The notes under the pieces: generated by a model
Seen by the model: only the letters and a program-made list of their open reading frames with translations
Databases searched by the model: none
What the model was told of the DNA's origin: nothing
Program-made: the position numbers and the translations under genes
Shown: positions 1 to 5,070 of the stretch, piece after piece
How positions within the stretch are numbered: the first letter of the stretch is position 1
Layout of the letters: each line of letters begins with the position of its first letter
NCBI GenBank assembly: GCA_964354365.1
Contig: CAYGZM010000161.1
Span: 1 to 8,339, forward strand
Reading direction: 5' to 3'
DNA: 8,339 nucleotides
From: CAYGZM01 sp964354365
GTDB taxonomy: Bacteria; Planctomycetota; Phycisphaerae; Sedimentisphaerales; Anaerobacaceae

Positions 1-1208
1 GATACGGTTTTGTAGATTAGGAATGCGCAGACGGCGCAGAAGATGATTGTGGTGACGGGGTAGCCGGTGACGCGATAGGGGCGTTCGACGGCGGGCTCCT
101 TGCGACGCAGGACAATGACGCTCAGGCTGGTTGCGAAGTAGAAGGCGTAAACCGGCGCGGCGGTGTACAAGAGGGTATCGACGAAGTTGCCGAGGATGAG
201 TATCAGGCCGACGGCGATGGCGCCCTGGACAAGGAGCGCCCAAGCGGGGGTGCCGGTTCTCGCGTGCCATTTGCCGAGGAGCTTGAAGGCTTGATGTTCT
301 GCGCCGAGGGCATAAGAGATGCGGGCGCCGGTGAAGATCAGGCCGCTGATGGCGCCGAGGGCGGAGATGCATACGAGGGCGCCGATGAGGTTGCCGCCGA
401 TTTTGGGGAAGGCGGTGGAGACGGCGTCGGTGGCGACAGCTTCGGAGTTAGCCAGGCCGGAATAGCCTAATGTGTAGAGGAATGCGCCGTTGACCAATAG
501 ATAAAGAACCGTTACGGCGACGGCGCCGAGGACAAGGGCGCGGACGATGTTGCGGCGGGGTTCTTTGACCTCGGCGGCGACATAAGCCATTTCATTCCAG
601 CCGCCGTAGGTGAACAGGACGAAGACGAGGGCCAGAGCAAGAGGGAAGTGCTCGACGGCCTGGGGCGTTTTTGGGGCGCCTTGCGGTCCAAAGAGAGCGA
701 CTCCGACGATGGCGAGGAGTCCGAGGGCCTTGACGGTAGTCAGGAGGTTCTGGGTCCATTTGCCTTCCTTGACGCCAAGAATATTAATTGCCGTGAGGAC
801 GACTACTGCTGCGGTTGCGTAGAGGCGCTCGTCATAGTCGGCCAGGGGGGCGTAGATCTTGCGGACGTAGGTTGCGAATGCGAAGGCCATTACCGCGATG
901 TCGCCGGGGCGAATGATGGCGAGCTGGCCCCAGCCGAAGAGGAAGCCGGCCCATGGGCCGTAAGCGCGGCTGAGATATACGTAGTCGCCTCCTTCTTTGG
1001 GGTAGGCGGTGGCGAGCTCGGCGTACCCCAGCGCGCCGAAGAGCGAGATCAGACCTCCGGCGATCCAGATTGCCAGAACGCCCCACCAGCAACCGGCCCC
1101 TTTGGCAATGTTCGGCGCCATCTTGTAGATGCCGGCGCCGATGATGATGCCGACGATTATGGATGTTGAATCGAAGAGCGACAGTTCTCTCTTGGGGGCT
1201 ATTCGCAT
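1..1208 (-). CDS. APC-superfamily amino acid permease, LAT-like (C-terminus cut by window edge)
   Basis: This is an inner-membrane amino acid transporter or exchanger of the amino acid-polyamine-organocation superfamily. The 402 visible residues contain about ten to eleven hydrophobic segments. Family signatures are: the unwound first helix GIIIGAGIY (residues 20-28), YPKEGGDYVYL near 69-79 as in LAT-type exchangers, the helix 6 GGWNE (202-206) followed by the loop EVKEPRRN (213-220), and SALGAISG near 282-289. Typical members have 430-480 residues, so only a short C-terminal part is missing beyond base 1. The ATG at 1208 has no clear Shine-Dalgarno site. An in-frame GTG at 1220, with GAGG about 11 nt upstream, is an alternative start that would add four residues. 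The gene begins 40 nt after the stop of the Spy-like gene with no terminator visible between them, so co-transcription with the sigma-factor module is likely. The substrate cannot be told from sequence alone. Confidence 0.93.
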   Translation of the reverse strand, partial: MRIAPKRELSLFDSTSIIVGIIIGAGIYKMAPNIAKGAGCWWGVLAIWIAGGLISLFGALGYAELATAYPKEGGDYVYLSRAYGPWAGFLFGWGQLAIIRPGDIAVMAFAFATYVRKIYAPLADYDERLYATAAVVVLTAINILGVKEGKWTQNLLTTVKALGLLAIVGVALFGPQGAPKTPQAVEHFPLALALVFVLFTYGGWNEMAYVAAEVKEPRRNIVRALVLGAVAVTVLYLLVNGAFLYTLGYSGLANSEAVATDAVSTAFPKIGGNLIGALVCISALGAISGLIFTGARISYALGAEHQAFKLLGKWHARTGTPAWALLVQGAIAVGLILILGNFVDTLLYTAAPVYAFYFATSLSVIVLRRKEPAVERPYRVTGYPVTTIIFCAVCAFLIYKTV

Positions 1209-1248
1209 AGTTGGTTTCACTGAATTCGGCGCCTCAGGTGCACGGGAT

Positions 1249-2088
1249 TTATGGGCGATGCGGTAGTTCGCCTCTGCTGATTGGGTCGTCGGGTGGGAGA
1301 CGGTTTGGGTCATCGGACGGGGCGTTAGGAGCGGATGGGCCTGCGGGCGGGCCGAACGAGCCGGGACCTCTGCGGAAGCGGTCCGACATTGGGTCGTCAC
1401 CGAAGCCGTTCCTCGGGCGATTTGGATCTCCAGGACGGCGTTGCGGGCCGAAGAACTCAGGACCACCGCGCGGGCCGTTTGGATCATCCGGACGGCGGCC
1501 AGGGCCGCGGTCACCACGGAAGCGATCCGGCATCGGACCTCGGTCGAACCCGCCTCGCGGCGGGCGATTCGCATCGTCAGGACCGCCGGGGTAACGATTC
1601 GGGTCGCCCGGACCTCTTCGGCGGCCCGGTCCTTCTTCTCCGGGGCGTCCGCCTCCCCGGCGCCAGCCCTCGTGGAATCGATTCTGAAAGTCCTCGAGCT
1701 CCCGCTGCCACTTCTGTCTCTGGTCGTCGGTCAAGGCGGCGGAGATTTGCTCGTTCATTTGCTTGATCTGCGCGTCTATCTTGGGTTTAGCCTCTTCCTG
1801 AATCTTGTGGAGCGCCTCGAAAGTTGTCTTGAGAATCTGCCCGATTTTCTCCTTCTGTTCCGGGGCAAGATCCAACATGCCCTCGAGACGCCCTGCCACC
1901 ATAAAGCCGGAGAATGCCGGGTCAGGACCGGGAAACGGCTTGGGACGGGGTATGAAGATGACGGCACAAGCGGCGCCGATGGCGACGCCGGCGATCAGGA
2001 TCACAAGGCCGAACAGGGCCATTCGCCTGTGGTGCACCTTCTGCAGGTGGTCGGGCGTCGGACTATGGGTTGTTTCGGTCAAGGTCAT
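1249..2088 (-). CDS. Membrane-anchored Spy/CpxP-like helical domain protein with Pro/Gly/Arg/Asp-rich tail
   Basis: The 279-residue product has a cytoplasmic N-terminus (about 1-22), one membrane helix (about 24-46), a helical domain (about 66-140) and a low-complexity tail to the end. The helical part carries LAPEQ (74-78) and LTDDQRQKW (119-127), spaced as in the LTxxQ/Spy/CpxP/CnrX-like periplasmic helical hairpins that sense or buffer envelope stress or metals. Only two histidines (H94, H139) fall in it, so metal binding is not shown. The tail repeats DPN, RGP and DRFR motifs and is probably disordered. The ATG at 2088 is chosen over the longer reading frame because its first bases overlap the upstream TGA (ATGA, 4 nt), which signals translational coupling, and because the extra upstream residues would only re-read the neighbour in another frame. 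As the third gene behind an ECF sigma factor, it is inferred to be the extracytoplasmic sensor or co-regulator. The family call is tentative. Confidence 0.65.
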   Translation of the reverse strand: MTLTETTHSPTPDHLQKVHHRRMALFGLVILIAGVAIGAACAVIFIPRPKPFPGPDPAFSGFMVAGRLEGMLDLAPEQKEKIGQILKTTFEALHKIQEEAKPKIDAQIKQMNEQISAALTDDQRQKWQRELEDFQNRFHEGWRRGGGRPGEEGPGRRRGPGDPNRYPGGPDDANRPPRGGFDRGPMPDRFRGDRGPGRRPDDPNGPRGGPEFFGPQRRPGDPNRPRNGFGDDPMSDRFRRGPGSFGPPAGPSAPNAPSDDPNRLPPDDPISRGELPHRP

Positions 2089-2351
2089 TGTATCACCCAA
2101 GAAACCGCCTGTGACAACTCGTACAATGGATATACCCAAGCCTGATACACAATGATCGCAGCTACAACGACCGGCACAGCGACGGCCGAGGAGAACGCGG
2201 CGAGCCACATCAGGGACCTCTCGGAAACCGGCTCGAACATTGTCTGCTCGGCGGTAAGGATGTCGATGACCCGGCCTGCGACGTCCACGCTGGGGGCCTG
2301 TTCGCTGCGTGCACGGGCTATGAGTGCTTCAAATTTGCTTTTATTGTTCAT
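2085..2351 (-). CDS. Small single-pass membrane protein, candidate anti-sigma factor
   Basis: The product has 88 residues: a polar, charged N-terminal segment (1-46) predicted to be cytoplasmic, one strongly hydrophobic helix (about 47-69) and a short C-terminal tail. I do not recognise a named family, and no zinc-binding HxxxCxxC anti-sigma motif is present. Size and topology match small anti-sigma proteins such as CnrY, whose short cytoplasmic arm binds the sigma factor. That role is inferred from position, directly between an ECF sigma factor and a membrane sensor-like gene. The ATG at 2351 is favoured over an upstream in-frame ATG at 2441 for two reasons: it overlaps the sigma stop codon by ATGA, and it has a strong Shine-Dalgarno site (GAGGAGG, 7 nt upstream). 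Its own stop overlaps the next start in the same way, so the three proteins are probably made in coupled amounts. Confidence 0.72.
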   Translation of the reverse strand: MNNKSKFEALIARARSEQAPSVDVAGRVIDILTAEQTMFEPVSERSLMWLAAFSSAVAVPVVVAAIIVYQAWVYPLYELSQAVSWVIQ

Positions 2352-3049
2352 TCTTCTGCCTCCTCTGCGGTCTGAGTCAGGAGGTCTTCCAACCTCTTTC
2401 TCGCTCGCAGCGTCTGGACTTTGACCATGCTTTTTGTCCACCCGGTTCTCTGGGCGGTTTGGGCCACGTCACATCCTTCGAGGTAGCGGAGTGTGAGCAC
2501 GAGGCGGTCTCGCGGTCGCAGCTTTTCGAGCAGGCGGTGCACAAGAGCGGCGGCTCGGCCGGGGTCCATCTCTTCGACCGGCTCATCGGGGATGAGGTCC
2601 CACTGTTCGAGAGTGAAGGTTTCGGTATCGCGCCGGCGTTCTTTTGCCTTCCAGTAGCGATATCCGATGCGGGTGGCGATTCTTGCGAGCCAGTGTTCGA
2701 AAGGCGCTTTTTGGCGGTAGCTGCGCAGGCTCATGTACGCCTCGACGAAGACATCCTGGACGAGCTCTTCGTGGGTCTGAATGTTGCGGCTGAATCGCCA
2801 CATGATTTTAGAGACGTGTCCCTGGTGGCGTTCGATGAGCCGGCGGTACGCATCGGAATCGCCCTGCCAGCTCTGCTGGACGTCATCGATGTCGGAATCG
2901 GCGGCGATGGGCTGGTTTGTGCCGATTGCCAGGCTCCACAAGAGGCCCGTGACACGGCGGACCGGCTCGGTTAGCAGCCTACGGGTGCGGAGACGCCCGC
3001 CCCAATCTGGACAAGTCGCGGGATCCATATATAGAGAATACGCTACCAT
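2348..3049 (-). CDS. ECF-type RNA polymerase sigma factor (sigma-70 family)
   Basis: This is a cytoplasmic group-4 sigma factor that directs RNA polymerase to a dedicated promoter set. Region 2 spans about residues 67-138 and includes the core-binding stretch EELVQDVFVEAYMSL (94-108) and the aromatic-rich FEHWLARIATRIGYRYWK (117-134) that helps melt the -10 element. Region 4 spans about 172-225, with the helix-turn-helix around GCDVAQTAQRTGWTKSMVK that contacts the -35. As expected for ECF factors, region 3 is absent. About 45-60 residues before region 2 match nothing typical, so the start is uncertain. The ATG at 3049 gives the longest frame (233 aa). An in-frame ATG at 3028 (226 aa) lies exactly where a promoter-like sequence at 3035-3063 would place the transcription start. 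No Shine-Dalgarno site precedes either. The stop overlaps the next gene's ATG by 4 nt. Confidence 0.93.
   Translation of the reverse strand: MVAYSLYMDPATCPDWGGRLRTRRLLTEPVRRVTGLLWSLAIGTNQPIAADSDIDDVQQSWQGDSDAYRRLIERHQGHVSKIMWRFSRNIQTHEELVQDVFVEAYMSLRSYRQKAPFEHWLARIATRIGYRYWKAKERRRDTETFTLEQWDLIPDEPVEEMDPGRAAALVHRLLEKLRPRDRLVLTLRYLEGCDVAQTAQRTGWTKSMVKVQTLRARKRLEDLLTQTAEEAEE
2359..2365 (-). promoter_or_regulatory. Strong ribosome binding site deciding the start at 2351
   Basis: On the minus strand this reads GAGGAGG, 7 nt before the ATG at 2351. It lies inside the last codons of the sigma-factor gene, which encode the Glu-rich C-terminus. It supports the 88-residue start rather than the longer reading frame. 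Confidence 0.75.
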
Positions 3050-3063
3050 TTGTGATTCATCAA
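3035..3063 (-). promoter_or_regulatory. Candidate promoter for the sigma-factor operon
   Basis: On the minus strand, TTGATG (3063-3058) and TATTCT (3040-3035) are separated by 17 bp. Each hexamer matches four of six consensus bases. The predicted transcription start, 7 nt past the -10, is the A of the ATG at 3028, which would give a leaderless message. A second -35-like TTGACA sits at 3098-3093 but has only a poor -10 partner (ACGAAT, 18 bp away). Neither is proven, and an autoregulated ECF promoter was not recognised here. Confidence 0.35.
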
Positions 3064-3107
3064 CCTAAATTCGTGGCGTTTTTGTGGCTGTCTGTCAAGC
3101 CTGCGAG

Positions 3108-3149
3108 AGTAAGAAAGCCCCGCCGAGGAGCAGTTGGCTGCCGGCGGGG
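3108..3149 (-). terminator. Rho-independent terminator of the octapeptide-repeat gene
   Basis: An 8-bp GC stem, CCCCGCCG/CGGCGGGG (3118-3125 with 3142-3149), is extended by GCAG/CTGC around a TTGG loop, with an AGGA bulge on one side. Read on the minus strand, it is followed by the T-rich CTTTCTTACT. It lies 63 nt past the stop at 3212 and before the sigma-factor gene, so it separates the two transcription units. A second, weaker inverted repeat (GCCGCCC/GGGCGGT, near 3167-3190) lies between the stop and this hairpin. Confidence 0.72.
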
Positions 3150-3211
3150 TCATAATCCTGTTGGTTGCCGCCCCGACAACGATGGGCGGTTCAATCGCAG
3201 AGCTGATGTTG

Positions 3212-4342
3212 TCATTGCTGGGGGCGCGCATCATCTGCTTTTTCCTCGCTTTGTGGTTGCAGGTTCGGGTCTTTGGGTCCTTCTGTGTCTATACCCTGCC
3301 GCGGCCGGTCATCGTTGGGGGCTGTGACGTTGGGGTCTCTGTTGGGGCGAGGTCCGCGCTGCCAACCGGGGGCGAACCCCTGGTCTCTTCCGGGGCCCAT
3401 TCCCCAACCCATCCCAGGGCCCATTCCCTGGCCGATGCCGGGACCAAATCCTTGGCCCCTGCCGGGGCGCACTTCCTGGTCTGTATCCTGCCGAGGCCCA
3501 CGCTGGTCATCATCGGGGCCGAAACGCTGGCCTCTGTCAAAGCGCGTGCCCTGGCCTCTGCCGGGCCACATTGTCTGGTCTCTGTCCGAGCGAGGTCCAC
3601 GCTGCTCATCGGGGGCGAAATTCTGGTCATCGTCTAGGGGCATTTGGCTGCCTCTGCCCTGGCGGGATCCCCGGCTCATTCCGGGGCGAATTGCCTGACC
3701 TCTACCGAGACCGAAACCCTGCCCGTTGTTGAAGCGCATGCCCTGGCCTCTACCTGGGCCAAATCCCTGAGGTCCGCCGAGGCAATAGGGGCATCCTGCG
3801 CCGAGTCCGAATCCCGGGCCTCTGCCAAGACCGAGTCCCTGTCCTCTGCCGGGGCCCATTACCTGACCTCTGCCGGGACCAAATCCCTGGCCCCCGCCAA
3901 AGCCCATTGCCTGACCTCTACCGGGGCGCATTGCCTGGCCTCTGCCAGGGCCGAATCCTTGGCCTGGGGCGAGGCCAAACGGGCATCCTGCGCCTGCCGG
4001 GCCTCTACCAAGGCCCATTCCCTGCCCTCTACCGGGGGCAAATGCCTGGCCCATTCCAAAGCCCATTGCCTGGCCTCTACCGGGGCCCCAGGGCAGGTTT
4101 TCACCGGGGCGCATTGCCTGTGCCCTGCGTCCTATTTGTGGGCCGGGGCCTTGCTGATCCTGCCAGTCGGGCATCATCGGTCCCCACTGCTGCAGCTCTG
4201 CGGGCATTCCACGTCCGATGCCCTGGCCTCGTCCGGGGCCGCGTCCTGGGCCTCTGCCGCCGGGGCCGGCAAGGGCCTCGCCGGTTAGTAATGCTATCGC
4301 CAGAACAACTACAATCGCTGTCTGAAATCGTGTTTTGCTCAT
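3212..4342 (-). CDS. Secreted Gly/Arg/Gln-rich octapeptide-repeat protein
   Basis: The 376-residue product starts with a clear Sec signal peptide: MSKTR, a hydrophobic core (about 8-20), and a likely cleavage after GEALA at residue 25. The mature protein is dominated by degenerate octapeptides of the form GQ-x-(F/M/L)-(G/R)-(P/F/L)-G-R, dense at about 88-225 and again at 255-330, with GPGR and GRGQ recurring. Linkers rich in Asp and Arg (about 235-256 and 277-290) separate the blocks, and a charged, repeat-free tail (331-376) ends it. Three cysteines occur, C120 in GAGCPFGL and C184/C187 in GAGCPYCLGG. There is no collagen-like G-X-Y triplet register; the pattern is mostly Gly at alternate positions, as in silk- or elastin-like sequences. 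No known family is recognised. The start is secure, with a strong Shine-Dalgarno site. An envelope, matrix or ligand-binding structural role is inference only. Confidence 0.85.
   Translation of the reverse strand: MSKTRFQTAIVVVLAIALLTGEALAGPGGRGPGRGPGRGQGIGRGMPAELQQWGPMMPDWQDQQGPGPQIGRRAQAMRPGENLPWGPGRGQAMGFGMGQAFAPGRGQGMGLGRGPAGAGCPFGLAPGQGFGPGRGQAMRPGRGQAMGFGGGQGFGPGRGQVMGPGRGQGLGLGRGPGFGLGAGCPYCLGGPQGFGPGRGQGMRFNNGQGFGLGRGQAIRPGMSRGSRQGRGSQMPLDDDQNFAPDEQRGPRSDRDQTMWPGRGQGTRFDRGQRFGPDDDQRGPRQDTDQEVRPGRGQGFGPGIGQGMGPGMGWGMGPGRDQGFAPGWQRGPRPNRDPNVTAPNDDRPRQGIDTEGPKDPNLQPQSEEKADDARPQQ
3332..4268 (-). repeat. Degenerate 24-bp coding repeats (octapeptide array)
   Basis: Within the secreted-protein gene, a roughly 24-bp unit encoding GQ-x-(F/M)-(G/R)-P-G-R recurs at least fifteen times. 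It is interrupted by Asp/Arg-rich spacers and by two cysteine-containing inserts. The units are diverged rather than identical, which suggests old expansion with continued selection on the protein. A larger imperfect duplication of about 60 codons is superimposed: residues about 104-155 resemble 165-222. Boundaries are approximate. Confidence 0.75.
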
Positions 4343-4349
4343 TTTTCGG

Positions 4350-4356
4350 CTCCTTT
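4350..4356 (-). promoter_or_regulatory. Consensus ribosome binding site of the octapeptide-repeat gene
   Basis: On the minus strand this reads AAAGGAG, 7 nt before the ATG at 4342. It is the best Shine-Dalgarno match in the window, suggesting efficient translation of the repeat protein. Confidence 0.8.
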
Positions 4357-4603
4357 CACGTCATATTCGTTGCATTTTCAAGCCCTTTGGCGGGGCTCGT
4401 TCATCAGGATAGTGGCCTTCGCGGTGCAGAAGTTACACCGAAGGGCCAAGTATGAAGGAAAAAAGGCGGTTTGGGGCAGGGCCTCATCTGCCGTGCGTAA
4501 GTCGGGTTCCGAGCAAGCGAGTTTGCGAAAACCCAGACGAATTCGAGTATGCGCTTGATTAGAGAGTCCTATAAAAACCAGAGACAAGGCACAGAAAACG
4601 CAC
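4357..4603. other. Intergenic region between the ASCH and octapeptide-repeat genes; two imperfect hairpins
   Basis: No gene is supported here; the short frames on either strand have no domain, ribosome site or plausible composition. The stretch should hold the promoter and 5' leader of the repeat-protein gene. Two inverted repeats are visible. In the first, at 4414-4447, CCTT+CGGTG pairs with CACCG+AAGG around a 9-nt loop, with a 2-nt bulge. In the second, at 4504-4534, GGGTT/AACCC flanks an inner GCAA/TTGC. On the minus strand, GGAAC occurs at 4510-4506, the pentamer often seen in ECF sigma -35 elements, but no matching CGTC-type -10 follows. A T6 run (minus strand, near 4459-4464) lies near a weak GGCAG/CTGCC stem and is not a convincing terminator. 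Confidence 0.4.
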
Positions 4604-5041
4604 TCACGGCGGTTGCTTTACCGTATCAGGTTTCAGCAGGCCGAAGTTGTTACTCGGCGTCAGGACGACCCACGCCCGCCAGTCTTTCTTGCTTATTCGC
4701 AAGGGTTCAATAGGCTGCACGTCCTCCAGCCAGACTAACAGGCCGAATTTGCTGTTCAATCTGCTTTGCCAGTATTCGTCGGTCCCAAGGATGTGGCGGT
4801 TGTGCTGCTGTTTTAGCTGGAGCATCTTCTGCGGGGTAAGGTCGTTGAAATCCTCCACGGCGGCGACGGTCGCGGTCGCGCAGACGGGGCCGGAGCTTAG
4901 CTTGAGAAAGAGTCGGTCGCCGGGCCGGACCTGTCCGAAGGCGGGGTGTTTTGTCCTGCTGAAGCGAGATTCAATCTGCTTGCGGCCTTCCAGTACAGCG
5001 TCCAGATAGGGCCTTTTGAGGATGGCGAGGTGATGGTTCAT
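4604..5041 (-). CDS. ASCH (PUA-like fold) domain protein
   Basis: The 145-residue product belongs, by pattern, to the ASCH superfamily of small PUA-like beta-barrels thought to bind RNA or nucleotides. The N-terminal HLAILKRPYLDAVLEGRK leads into the signature G-x-K-x-x-E-x-R (G19, K21, E24, R26). This is followed by the barrel strands VRPGDRLFLKL (38-48) and VCATATVAAVEDF (53-65), and a later strand FGLLVWLEDVQPI (99-111). Length suits a single-domain ASCH protein. The ATG at 5041 is chosen because the longer frame would run back through the end of the methyltransferase gene and adds only Arg-rich out-of-frame residues. The gene starts 29 nt after that gene's stop and is probably co-transcribed with it and the DEAD-box helicase. 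An RNA-related role would fit the helicase neighbour but is inferred. Recent biochemical work on some ASCH proteins points to nuclease or amidohydrolase activities, so the reaction is open. Confidence 0.82.
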   Translation of the reverse strand: MNHHLAILKRPYLDAVLEGRKQIESRFSRTKHPAFGQVRPGDRLFLKLSSGPVCATATVAAVEDFNDLTPQKMLQLKQQHNRHILGTDEYWQSRLNSKFGLLVWLEDVQPIEPLRISKKDWRAWVVLTPSNNFGLLKPDTVKQPP

Positions 5042-5070
5042 TCTGTCTGTTATTACACCTTGGGTAAGAA

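Noticed and set aside
264..1169. Plus-strand frames opposite the permease (264-470, 610-822, 648-1169).
   Set aside because: The minus strand gives an uninterrupted 402-residue APC permease with conserved motifs; the plus-strand products are acidic shadows.
1211..2155. Plus-strand frames opposite the Spy-like gene (1211-1594, 1335-1766, 1441-2145).
   Set aside because: Arg/Ser/Gly-rich shadow translations without domains or start signals; the minus-strand reading is coupled to its neighbours and has a membrane helix and helical domain.
2089..2208. N-terminal extension of the Spy-like protein starting at 2208.
   Set aside because: It re-reads the 88-aa gene in another frame and gives a Cys/Arg-rich stretch without family resemblance; the ATGA overlap at 2085-2088 marks the natural start.
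2352..2441. Longer start of the 88-aa protein at 2441.
   Set aside because: The extra 30 residues lie wholly inside the sigma region 4 coding sequence in another frame; the start at 2351 has a strong ribosome site and stop/start overlap.
3043..3234. Small minus-strand frame upstream of the sigma gene, ending in a five-codon ATG...TAG mini-frame at 3060-3043.
   Set aside because: It spans the terminator hairpin and lacks a ribosome site; nothing suggests a leader peptide.
3855..4128. Possible collagen-like or CRISPR-like reading of the repeats in the octapeptide gene.
   Set aside because: There is no G-X-Y triplet register for collagen, and the units are diverged, contiguous and in frame with no unique spacers, so it is not a CRISPR array.
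3134..4455. Long open frames on the plus strand opposite the octapeptide-repeat gene (for example 3644-4288 and 3273-3698).
   Set aside because: They arise because the GC-rich 24-bp repeat has few stops in any frame. They have no ribosome site, signal or domain, and their repeats mirror the minus-strand gene, which has a signal peptide, strong Shine-Dalgarno site and terminator.
4450..4500. T6 run (minus strand) after a GGCAG/CTGCC stem as terminator of the ASCH gene.
   Set aside because: The stem is only 5 bp, is separated from the T run by about ten bases, and lies more than 100 nt past the stop codon.
4370..4587. Short frames on both strands between the ASCH and repeat-protein genes.
   Set aside because: Arg-rich composition, no start signals, no recognisable domain, and overlap with inverted repeats.
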